From: Lachnospiraceae bacterium
GTDB lineage: Bacteria > Bacillota > Clostridia > Lachnospirales > Lachnospiraceae
Length of the DNA: 64,000 nucleotides
Assembly (NCBI GenBank): GCA_902363665.1
Contig: CABJAW010000010.1
Location: 106,856-170,855 of the forward strand
Direction: 5' to 3'
Shown here: piece after piece, positions 45,188-52,382 of the stretch
Numbering within the stretch: position 1 is the stretch's first letter
Layout: each line of letters opens with the position of its first letter
Position numbers and translations under genes: made by a program
The notes under the pieces: model-generated
Database searches by the model: none
Seen by the model: only the letters and a program-made list of their open reading frames with translations
Told to the model about the DNA's origin: nothing

Positions 45188-45885
45188 AGATTCAGCAGTG
45201 CATATGGTTTTCCTTCTTCATCACAGAGACTCACTGCCACACGGTTCTCCTCCTGATGCACATACGGTACGATCATATCGTGCAGATGTGCCTGCTGGCG
45301 ATACTCCACCACCAAGCGGGATGCCTCAAATCCGGCCGGAAGATATTCTTCCGCCATACGGATATACTGTCCGTTGTTCACGTGATGATTCGTATCAAGA
45401 TGGTAATGACATACCGGAAATGGCTCCATTTTCACACTCTCTTCCGGAATCTTCATCTTCCGTGAACCGTACTCCATATCCAGTTTTTCTTCCAGGCCAT
45501 AGCTGTTTGCATGTTCCGGCGGAACCTTCATCGGTTTTCCCGTCTTCGTATTCATCAGCACCCAGATACTGTTTGCTTTCGCAAGATAATTCCGGTTTGC
45601 ATCGAGAAGCGCATAATTCCGGTATCCATAAAACATCTTAAATCCGTACGGCCACGTCTGTGCATAAATTTTCTCACCAAGCACCGGTCTTCGCAGGATA
45701 TCGATCTGCCACGAAAGGATCATCCACGCAGCGTCATGCTCGTACAGATAATTCATCCCAGCTCCGCAGTCCTCAGACTGAAACGTGGAAGAATCCTGAA
45801 AATAGTCCACCAGCGATACGAGTGTCAGCTTCTGATCCGGCCCCGTTTCACTGTATCTTACCCTGCTCTCAAATTCAAATGCCAT
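45136..45885 (-). CDS. Acyl-ACP thioesterase (FatA-like)
   Basis: 249 residues from the ATG at 45885 (AGAGGA six bases upstream). Double hotdog fold: FEFESRVRYSETGPDQKLTL, AWMILSWQIDILRRP, YRNYALLDANRNYLAKANSI, and the second-hotdog motif HYHLDTNHHVNNGQYIRMAE. It releases fatty acids from acyl carrier protein. The last residues (RRDSHKEGPLAGDPL) are encoded by the adjoining hairpin repeat, so the normal stop has been lost and the C-terminus extended; the catalytic core is complete. Confidence 0.9.
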   Translation of the reverse strand: MAFEFESRVRYSETGPDQKLTLVSLVDYFQDSSTFQSEDCGAGMNYLYEHDAAWMILSWQIDILRRPVLGEKIYAQTWPYGFKMFYGYRNYALLDANRNYLAKANSIWVLMNTKTGKPMKVPPEHANSYGLEEKLDMEYGSRKMKIPEESVKMEPFPVCHYHLDTNHHVNNGQYIRMAEEYLPAGFEASRLVVEYRQQAHLHDMIVPYVHQEENRVAVSLCDEEGKPYALLNLIRRDSHKEGPLAGDPL

Positions 45886-46029
45886 ACTGTATCCTCTTTC
45901 TGTCTGTTGCTTTTCCTTTTGTAAAGCGTGTCTATTATACCATTCTTCCCTGGATTTGCCCACTGTTTCTTTCTCAAAAAATACAGACGCGCTCTTCACC
46001 GACCGCGTATGCTTCGCTATCCTTTTCCA

Positions 46030-47073
46030 TCATTCCGTCTGCTCCCCTTCGTTCGCCTCCTGCATCACGACTGACTCCGCATTTTCCGTATAATGGAGCC
46101 GAATCACCGCCTGCGGCCAGTTCAGACTCACTACTGCCTGTTTTCCTTTTTCTGCTCCTGCCTTTCGTATCTCATCCAAAAGTTCTCCGAGCACCTCACG
46201 CGTCAGATAGCCGCCTCTCCAGTGAAACGTCAGCATCTTCCCCTTTTTTGCCGCCTGAAGCGCCCGCTTGTAGACTTCGTCCGTCTTCGTAAACGAAAGC
46301 TTCTTTTCCTTATAATAGAAGTGCGCTCCGTCATCACACTTCGGAGCCGGTGCGATCAGTGGCTCATGATCACGAAACACATTTTTATCGTCCAGATTAA
46401 AATAATCATAGCGGATCCGCACCGCATCACCATCCCGCTCACCAAGCGAATTATCAAAGGTCACATCCAGATGATAATACTGCCCACCAATTCGAACGAT
46501 ATTCCACGTATGGCGGTATTTGATTCCTTTTTCCGGATTGTTTCCGCAGATCACGATCATACACCACACACCAAGTGCATCGCACAATACCTTCACCGAC
46601 TTTGCAATCCCCTCGCAGACCCCGACACCGTGTCCCAGCGGTCCGATGATCTCATGAGAATACGGCTTTTTCAGCTTATCATAGTGCACATTTTCACAGA
46701 TAAAATCATGCACATACTGCTCTTTTTCCAATTCTGAAAGCTTCGCTGCCGGACGCACCAGCTTCTCCACCCGCGCAGCGAGTGCCTTCTGATGCTCGCG
46801 GATTTTGTTCTTCTCAAACATATATTCCGGCACAAAGATCAGATTCGTCGAGTCCAGAAAATAGCGGTACTTAAATCCCGTTGCCCAGAAAATCTCCGGA
46901 TGATCCAGCCGAAGCTGAAAAAACACATCATATAGCCACGCTCCGTCCGGTTCCGGTATCTGCGGAATCTGTATTTCATCCGCCAGATCCAAAAGCCCGC
47001 GCAGCATCACCCGGTACGCCGCCTGTTTTGCCCGATCCATTTTCTGGTAGTAGTATTCTTCCGGTTGTTTCAT
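46030..47073 (-). CDS. Transglutaminase-like (papain-fold) domain protein
   Basis: 347 residues, no signal peptide. The central domain shows the triad Cys153 (GVGVCEGIAK), His188 (KYRHTWNIV) and Asp203 (YHLDVTFD). An N-terminal helical region (1-120) and a C-terminal extension (about 255-347) are specific to this subfamily. Such proteins act as proteases or cross-linkers; the role here is unknown. It is transcribed from a promoter at 47242-47270 with a leader of about 170 bases. Confidence 0.88.
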   Translation of the reverse strand: MKQPEEYYYQKMDRAKQAAYRVMLRGLLDLADEIQIPQIPEPDGAWLYDVFFQLRLDHPEIFWATGFKYRYFLDSTNLIFVPEYMFEKNKIREHQKALAARVEKLVRPAAKLSELEKEQYVHDFICENVHYDKLKKPYSHEIIGPLGHGVGVCEGIAKSVKVLCDALGVWCMIVICGNNPEKGIKYRHTWNIVRIGGQYYHLDVTFDNSLGERDGDAVRIRYDYFNLDDKNVFRDHEPLIAPAPKCDDGAHFYYKEKKLSFTKTDEVYKRALQAAKKGKMLTFHWRGGYLTREVLGELLDEIRKAGAEKGKQAVVSLNWPQAVIRLHYTENAESVVMQEANEGEQTE

Positions 47074-47125
47074 TGGTTGATGTCCTTTCCGTCCTGATTC
47101 TATTTGTTACCTGTCTGATTCATAT

Positions 47126-47160
47126 CAAAGCGGATATTCCAGGTGCGCTTCGATGCCTGC
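47126..47160. repeat. Diverged copy of the CGGACATT...ATCCGCTT module
   Basis: Reads AAAGCGGATATTCCAGGTGCG then CTTCGATGCCTGC. It is a relic of module 1 inside the long leader of the transglutaminase-like gene. Confidence 0.5.
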
Positions 47161-47241
47161 TCACAGGCATTATCATAAATGAATCTGTTTCACTTATAAT
47201 ACAGGCAGTTTTCTGCCAGCTGTTTCTTACCTCGATTTTTT

Positions 47242-47270
47242 ATCATAACGGTATTTTGTGCCTGTTGCAA
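47242..47270 (-). promoter_or_regulatory. Promoter of the transglutaminase-like gene
   Basis: Minus-strand TTGCAA (plus 47265-47270), 17 bases, TATGAT (plus 47242-47247). It directly abuts the T-run of the melA terminator. The rest of the 47074-47381 gap holds a GGCAG/CTGCC hairpin and a module-1 repeat. Confidence 0.7.
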
Positions 47271-47271
47271 G

Positions 47272-47334
47272 AAAAAAATGAGAGAATCGTTCAGGCTCAG
47301 TTTTTTTCCAGATCCTGAACGGTTCCCCCTCATT
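47272..47334 (-). terminator. Terminator of the GH4 gene
   Basis: Minus-strand stem AATGAG...CGTTCAGG against CCTGAACG...CTCATT, about 19-21 base pairs with small bulges, followed by seven T. It starts about 48 bases after the gene stop. Confidence 0.88.
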
Positions 47335-47381
47335 TTGCAGCTATTTCATAAAATTTTGCCTGACATTTAGCAGTAACTATT

Positions 47382-48704
47382 TCACCGATAGTCTTTCATA
47401 TATTCCCCGTGTGCCTCGATCAGCTCATCACACATTTTTATGATATCACCGATATTCAGTTCCGCCGCTGTGTGCGGATCCAGCATTGCCGCCTGATAAA
47501 TCTTTTTTCGGTCCTTTGTCACTGCTGCCTCAATTGTCATCAGCTGTACGCCGATATTTGACGCATTCATCGCTGCCAGATGCGCCGGAAGTTTTCCGAC
47601 CTTCGTCGGATGAACGCCCGTCCCGTCAATATAGCACGGCACTTCCACGCAGGCATCTCCCGGAAGATTTTCAATATATCCATCATTTCGGACATTTCCC
47701 CCGATCTTATACGGCTGATCCGTCATGACCGCTTCCATAATATAGGACGCATACTCTTTGCTGCGCTCGTGCGTGATCTTCCCGTCCCGCAGAATGTCCG
47801 CGCGCTCCTTTTCCCAACCTTCGATCTGTTTGATACATCGCCTCGGATACTCATCCAGCGGAATGTTGAATTCGTCAATCATCTCCGGATAGCGTGATTT
47901 GATGAACCACGGATTGTACTCCGCATTGTGCTCACTCGATTCGGTACAGTAGTAACCGAGGTGACGGATATACTCATACCTTACCATATCATTATGTTTT
48001 TCCCCGCACGTATTCTTTTCTTCCGCTCTTCTGCGAATCTCCGGATACAAATCCACCCCGTTTTTATCGTGAAGCTCCAGAAGCCATGCCATATGATTAA
48101 TCCCGGCGATCAGCTCTGTTCTTCCCTCCAGCCGGTCTTCCATCCCAAGATCCTTTAAAAGACGCTCCGAGCACACCTGCACACTATGACAGAGGCCAAC
48201 CGTCTTAATCTTCGTAAAACGCTGCATGTAGCCGGTGAGAATCGCCATTGGATTGGAATAATTCAGAAAAAGTGCATCCGGGCAAACCTCTTCCATATCC
48301 CGTGCAAAGCCCTCCAGCACCGGAATTGTTCTCAGTCCCCGCATGATTCCGCCGATTCCAAGCGTATCCGCAATCGTCTGCTGCAGGCCATATTTTTTCG
48401 GAATTTCAAAATCAATCACCGTGCACGGCTCATAACCGCCCACCTGGATCGCATTTACGACAAATGTTGCATCACGAAGTGCATCCTTTCTCTGCTCCAC
48501 GCCAAGATAAGTTTTGATGACAGATCTTCCCTCGTTTACGTTCTTGTTGATTGCAGAAAGAATAATCCGTGAATCCTCAAGCCGCTTCGCATCAATATCA
48601 TACAGCGCAATTTCGCAGTTCTGAAGTGCCGGTGTGCACATACAGTCTCCAAGCACATTTCTCGCAAAGACCGTGCTTCCAGCTCCCATAAATGTAATTT
48701 TCAT
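47382..48704 (-). CDS. melA: GH4 alpha-galactosidase (MelA)
   Basis: 440 residues, close to the 451 of enterobacterial MelA. NAD-binding GAGSTVFARN at 7-16; metal and substrate residues in LCHSVQ and GINHMAW; SNPMAILTGYM. Family 4 enzymes cleave glycosides by NAD-dependent redox steps with Mn2+. The family also contains alpha-glucosidases and glucuronidases; the MelA-like CHSV motif favours alpha-galactosidase. The ATG has AAGGAGG upstream, and the divergent AraC-type gene at 49138 is the probable activator. It is cytoplasmic. Confidence 0.92.
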   Translation of the reverse strand: MKITFMGAGSTVFARNVLGDCMCTPALQNCEIALYDIDAKRLEDSRIILSAINKNVNEGRSVIKTYLGVEQRKDALRDATFVVNAIQVGGYEPCTVIDFEIPKKYGLQQTIADTLGIGGIMRGLRTIPVLEGFARDMEEVCPDALFLNYSNPMAILTGYMQRFTKIKTVGLCHSVQVCSERLLKDLGMEDRLEGRTELIAGINHMAWLLELHDKNGVDLYPEIRRRAEEKNTCGEKHNDMVRYEYIRHLGYYCTESSEHNAEYNPWFIKSRYPEMIDEFNIPLDEYPRRCIKQIEGWEKERADILRDGKITHERSKEYASYIMEAVMTDQPYKIGGNVRNDGYIENLPGDACVEVPCYIDGTGVHPTKVGKLPAHLAAMNASNIGVQLMTIEAAVTKDRKKIYQAAMLDPHTAAELNIGDIIKMCDELIEAHGEYMKDYR

Positions 48705-48832
48705 TCGTATCCCTCCTTATTTTCCGAGTGATTTTTGGATAGTTTTATTGTATAATCTTCTTTGTAAAACGACTATTCACTTTGTGTCAGAAACTTGTGG
48801 AAATGTTGTATCTTCTCTCTGCCTGGAGTAAG
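48705..48832 (-). promoter_or_regulatory. melA upstream region
   Basis: The minus strand shows TATACA (plus about 48761-48766) as a likely -10 without a good -35, fitting an activator-dependent promoter. The sequence TGTAAAACGACTATTCA resembles a catabolite (cre) site but has one base too many in the core. Confidence 0.4.
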
Positions 48833-49040
48833 TAAAGCGGACATTCGCAATCCGCTTCGCTACTTGCAGGATCATAAGGAATCCTCCCGCAAGCGGGTCC
48901 CCCTTATGATATTTCATGAACGCAGTCGCTTCGCGACCTGTCAGTGGGTGCTTTCAACTCCCACTGACATAAGCATCCCCCTTATCCACCGCTTAGTGCT
49001 CCGCGCACTTGAAGCGGGGGAATGCTTATCTGCGTTCAAA
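48833..49040. repeat. Mosaic palindromic repeat, copy B
   Basis: Modules in order: CGGACATTCGCAATCCG hairpin; GATCATAAGG...CCTTATGAT hairpin; then GAACGCAG (48918-48925) and CTGCGTTC (49030-49037) as outer arms. These outer arms enclose TCGCTTCGCGA, a GTCAGTGGG...CCCACTGAC hairpin and an ATAAGCAT...ATGCTTAT stem. The enclosed part of about 90 bases is absent from copy A and looks like a nested insertion. It fills the gap between melA and the AraC-type gene; no gene is inside. Confidence 0.85.
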
Positions 49041-49137
49041 CTGCGCCTGATACTGGCAGGTTCTTACCAACTGCTTAGCGCTTCTCGCCGCCCATATATG
49101 CTTCATTATTTCATTATATAAACAAGGAGTCACCAAA

Positions 49138-49944
49138 ATGTCCGGACATACACCGCATCCTCAGTCCCCACTCACTATCTATTTCTGCGACAGCGAAAAC
49201 TGCCAGCCCCGCCACTTTTACGGCCCGGCAGTGCGACCGCATTATCTTCTCCATGTCATACTGCGCGGCCGCGGAATTTATCAGCACAGGGGCATAACCT
49301 ACACACTCTCCCAAGGCGATGCTTTTCTCATTACGCCAATAGAGATCACCTACTATCAGGCAGACGAAACCGATCCCTGGAGCTATGCCTGGGTCGGATT
49401 TGACGGAACTGAAGTTCCCCAACTGCTCTCCCACACTGTCTTTTCCGATTCGGTAATCTTTCGGAACACCGATCCGGAACGTATTTCCGCCTTTACCGGA
49501 CAGATGCTGCGCCTGCTGGAAGCCTTTTCTGAGAATCCATCCGATCTGCTTACTTCCGCCGGACATCTTCTGCTTCTTTTTTCTTTCATGCAAAAAGCAG
49601 CCCCGGAATCTTATTCCGAGGCCTCGCTGCAATATCTTACAAAAGCAAAAGAATACCTGAAAAATAATTATGCCTATCCGGTCCGCATTTCTGACACCGC
49701 CCGCTACACCGGCATCGACCGCACCTACCTCTATCGGATCTTTATGGAGCATGAGCATCTCTCGCCCAAAGAATATCTGATGCGGCACCGTCTCCGCACA
49801 GCCACAGAAATGCTCTGTACCACCGACTACTCCATTACGGAAATCGCCCTCTCCTGCGGCTTCCGTGATGGCTCGGCATTTTCCGGATATTTTCGTGAGC
49901 AGGTGGGGATGACACCGAGGGAGTTTCGGAGGGGGCACAGGTGA
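49138..49944 (+). CDS. AraC-family regulator, MsmR/RafR-like
   Basis: 268 residues; AAGGAG seven bases before the ATG. The N-terminal sensor cupin (about 10-110) contains HYLLHVILRGRGIYQHRGIT and AWVGFDGTEV, typical of regulators of raffinose/melibiose genes. The C-terminal helix-turn-helix pair (about 165-265) has ISDTARYTGIDRTYLYRIF and ITEIALSCGFRDGSAFSGYF. Divergent from melA, so it probably activates melA in response to an alpha-galactoside. Mosaic repeat copy B lies in the shared upstream region. Confidence 0.92.
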   Translation: MSGHTPHPQSPLTIYFCDSENCQPRHFYGPAVRPHYLLHVILRGRGIYQHRGITYTLSQGDAFLITPIEITYYQADETDPWSYAWVGFDGTEVPQLLSHTVFSDSVIFRNTDPERISAFTGQMLRLLEAFSENPSDLLTSAGHLLLLFSFMQKAAPESYSEASLQYLTKAKEYLKNNYAYPVRISDTARYTGIDRTYLYRIFMEHEHLSPKEYLMRHRLRTATEMLCTTDYSITEIALSCGFRDGSAFSGYFREQVGMTPREFRRGHR

Positions 49945-50052
49945 GCTTTATGGTTACCCAAATATTGCTACTTTCCATGATATGGACAAATCCAAAGAGT
50001 GGAGTCCTGAAACTTGAAATTTCTTTTCCTGTTTTAGCGTCAAATTTTCATC

Positions 50053-50129
50053 AAAACTGGTTTTATTGAGTTTTCTATAATAGCCTTTTTTCATTAAAAC
50101 CCATTCTGTTGAGTTTTCTGCGGTATAAT
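50053..50129 (+). promoter_or_regulatory. Two copies of an inverted-repeat operator, each next to TATAAT
   Basis: AAAACT-10 bases-AGTTTT (50053-50074) is followed by TATAAT (50076-50081). AAAACC-10 bases-AGTTTT (50096-50117) is followed by TATAAT (50124-50129). The unit is repeated at 43 bases with the same arm spacing. It lies upstream of the Fic gene, whose C-terminal helix-turn-helix could bind it. The remainder of 49945-50270 shows nothing else. Confidence 0.5.
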
Positions 50130-50270
50130 CGCATTAGAAATCTCATTTTTTTAACCGAATCAAGTAAGTCCCATGCTTCAATTGCGAATATCCGCTCTGA
50201 CCCAAAGAAAGGAACTGACACAACTATGAATAATAGAACTGGCACTATCATTAATAATCTCTCTTGAGAC

Positions 50271-51371
50271 ATGACATACCAATCATTTCATCCCTCGCCC
50301 CTGCCTCCTGTTCCACCAATTGCATTTACACCTGAACTGGTCACTAAATTGATCGATACAAACAAGAAGCTGGCAACCCTTAACGGTTTATCTGTACGTA
50401 TTCCCAATATGAATTTATTTGTATCTATGTATGTTCGAAAAGAGGCCTTACTTTCTTCACAAATCGAAGGTACGCAATGTACACTTGACGATATCTTAGA
50501 TCCTCTGATCGAGGAAAATACAAACCTGAATGTTTCCGATGTTGTCAACTATATCAAAGCTACAGAATTTGCGCTTAAAAGATTGCACTCATTTCCATTA
50601 TGCAACAGACTCATAAAAGAAACACATGCAGTTTTAATGCAGGGAGTTCGAGGTCAGGAAAAAAGTCCAGGCGAGTTTCGTTATTCCCAAAACTGGATTG
50701 GCGGCCAGGGCAGTACAATTAAAAATGCCCGTTACATTCCGCCAAATCCAGAGGATATGCAAAATGCCATGTCAGATCTGGAACAATATATAAACAGTGA
50801 TGATGCGCTTGTCCCCCTTATTCAGGCCGCTTTAATTCATTATCAGTTTGAAACCACACATCCGTTTCTTGATGGAAATGGACGTGTCGGACGTTTGCTC
50901 ATCACCTTATTTTTGATGGAAAAAGGAATCCTTTCTTCCCCTGTTCTTTATATTTCTTACTTCTTAAAAATAAACCGGATCGAATACTATGATAGAATGA
51001 CACAAATACGCAAAACAGGCGACTATGAACAATGGATTTTATTCTTTCTCCAGGCACTATCTGATTCTTCCGATGATGCGATTCAGACCATTGATAAACT
51101 GACTGATCTTCACATCAAAAATATTTCTTTATTTGATGATCTCTCAAAGCGTCAGAAAACCAATGTGCTTAAAGTTTTTCATTACCTTGAAACCAATCCT
51201 ATTATTGATATTCAAAAAACTGCGGCTGCGTTAGATCTATCCTACAATACAGTTGCTAAAATCGTTGCTTTACTGACTGAAAAAAATATTCTGCAGCAGA
51301 CCGACAAATCAGGAAAAGCAAAGATTTACTCGTATACAGAATATCTTGATATTCTTCGTAAAGATACGTAA
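50271..51371 (+). CDS. Fic-domain AMPylase-type protein with winged-helix C-terminus
   Basis: 366 residues. The core motif HPFLDGNGRVGR (His197 catalytic) is complete, and the N-terminal inhibitory helix SSQIEG (Glu66) marks class II, self-inhibited Fic. The N-terminus has the family stretch SFHPSPLPPVPP. The C-terminal region (about 290-360, DIQKTAAALDLSYNTVAKIV) is a winged helix for DNA binding. Fic enzymes transfer AMP to proteins. The frame continues upstream as ATG at 50226 reading MNNRTGTIINNLS and then TGA (50265-50267) two codons before this ATG; that peptide looks like the true family N-terminus interrupted by a nonsense codon. No good ribosome site precedes 50271. Confidence 0.88.
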   Translation: MTYQSFHPSPLPPVPPIAFTPELVTKLIDTNKKLATLNGLSVRIPNMNLFVSMYVRKEALLSSQIEGTQCTLDDILDPLIEENTNLNVSDVVNYIKATEFALKRLHSFPLCNRLIKETHAVLMQGVRGQEKSPGEFRYSQNWIGGQGSTIKNARYIPPNPEDMQNAMSDLEQYINSDDALVPLIQAALIHYQFETTHPFLDGNGRVGRLLITLFLMEKGILSSPVLYISYFLKINRIEYYDRMTQIRKTGDYEQWILFFLQALSDSSDDAIQTIDKLTDLHIKNISLFDDLSKRQKTNVLKVFHYLETNPIIDIQKTAAALDLSYNTVAKIVALLTEKNILQQTDKSGKAKIYSYTEYLDILRKDT

Positions 51372-51395
51372 TTCGAAGCGTAAGAATGAATTCAT

Positions 51396-51442
51396 AAAAA
51401 TCACTGGCAATATTTCAAAGCAAAATATCACCAGTGATTTTC
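51396..51442. terminator. Bidirectional terminator between fic and the nuclease operon
   Basis: Long stem AAAATCACTGG/CCAGTGATTTT (extended by ATATT pairs) with A and T runs on both sides. It ends the Fic transcript and, four bases from the SUKH stop, the whole minus-strand operon. Confidence 0.9.
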
Positions 51443-51446
51443 TTCA

Positions 51447-51845
51447 CTAATACAACGATTCCACAAAATCTTCAAGTGATTTTTCTGTTGATTCAGTCCT
51501 TCCCGTTTCATGATTCCAAAATACAATCTTTTTTTCTTTCAGAGAATAACATATATAATTTCCAAATGGATCAATTCCGAATGGGATTAAATCTTTGTCC
51601 TCAATTACTTCTAAAGCGTCAAATACCGAATCTACTTCTGGCTCATTCTCATTAAAACAAAGCACTGCACCGAAGACTCTCTCGTTATTTCCAAGCATGA
51701 AATTATATCTTGAGGGGGTTGAAGCATTTGTTTTCAATATAAATTCTTTTAATTCATCCGGAAATAATATCTGTCTCTCTTTTTCAATCTCATCAAACAC
51801 TGCTGGATCGGATATATCGATCTTATATTTCCATGTGAGTTCCAT
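51447..51845 (-). CDS. SUKH (SMI1/KNR4) family immunity protein
   Basis: 132 residues. SUKH features: ELKEFILKTNASTPS at the N-terminal helix, then VFDALEVIEDKDLIPFGIDP and GNYICYSLKEKKIVFWNHE. Proteins of this superfamily are immunity proteins for many nuclease toxins and bind them directly. It starts nine bases after the WHH nuclease gene (AGGAGG before the ATG), the standard toxin-then-immunity order, and is last in the operon. Confidence 0.88.
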   Translation of the reverse strand: MELTWKYKIDISDPAVFDEIEKERQILFPDELKEFILKTNASTPSRYNFMLGNNERVFGAVLCFNENEPEVDSVFDALEVIEDKDLIPFGIDPFGNYICYSLKEKKIVFWNHETGRTESTEKSLEDFVESLY

Positions 51846-51854
51846 TTTATCCTC

Positions 51855-52382
51855 CTATCTGCAGTCAGCACCGCCACCCCAGACACTGCGTCCTCCTGTG
51901 TGTCGGCAAGCATTATGCTCTCTGGCATCTACAAGCTGCATTTTACCGGGGATCTCATTATGATGCCAGGTCAAACCTGAAATGCGTGGTTCGCCATTTT
52001 TAATCTGTTCCAGCTGACGCGGCGCAAACTGTTTTGCCAGTTCAGGATCCTTTTCTATCTGCTTTACCAGTTTTTCCGTACAGTATTTAAACTGTTCCGT
52101 GTCAGAAGCAGTTCTCAATTCTTTTGGGAGCACTGTCTCAAATTTACTGTCAAATTTCGGGAAAACGCCCTCTACCTTTTCACCATCAAGCACAAAAACA
52201 TGCTTTTTGTATTCCACACTCGTTCCCGGATAGGTTTGTCCTTCCAGGCTTTCATTAATTGTCGGAATATGCCTCGGCGTTTTGACTTCATTTTCTGCAT
52301 TTTCAAAGGCTTTTGTTGTTTTTTCCGTTTCATCTGTTTTCTCAGAAAGTTCCTGAACTTCGTTTATCCCAAATGGATTCAT
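51855..52382 (-). CDS. WHH-type HNH/Endo VII nuclease toxin
   Basis: 175 residues. The C-terminal domain (about 130-175) reads GLTWHHNEIPGKMQLVDARE then HNACRHTGGRSVWGG: Trp139-His140-His141, His156 and His161 fit the WHH group of HNH/Endo VII nucleases found as polymorphic-toxin tips. The N-terminal 60 residues are a charged linker; about 50-125 is a possible adaptor (GEKVEGVFPKFDSKFETVLP). No signal peptide or export domain. Its ATG overlaps the HerA stop (ATGA) with GAGGTGAT upstream, so the effector is cotranslated with the ATPase. Confidence 0.85.
   Translation of the reverse strand: MNPFGINEVQELSEKTDETEKTTKAFENAENEVKTPRHIPTINESLEGQTYPGTSVEYKKHVFVLDGEKVEGVFPKFDSKFETVLPKELRTASDTEQFKYCTEKLVKQIEKDPELAKQFAPRQLEQIKNGEPRISGLTWHHNEIPGKMQLVDAREHNACRHTGGRSVWGGGADCR

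Noticed and set aside
47074..47240. Long leader of the transglutaminase-like gene as a possible riboswitch or T-box
   Set aside because: Only a short GGCAG/CTGCC hairpin and a repeat relic are seen; no T-box or aptamer core motif.
48750..48800. cre-like site TGTAAAACGACTATTCA upstream of melA
   Set aside because: The core has one base too many relative to the cre consensus; kept only as a weak remark.
50075..50272. 65-codon minus-strand frame upstream of fic
   Set aside because: It covers the operator repeats and promoter of fic, with no ribosome site or homology.
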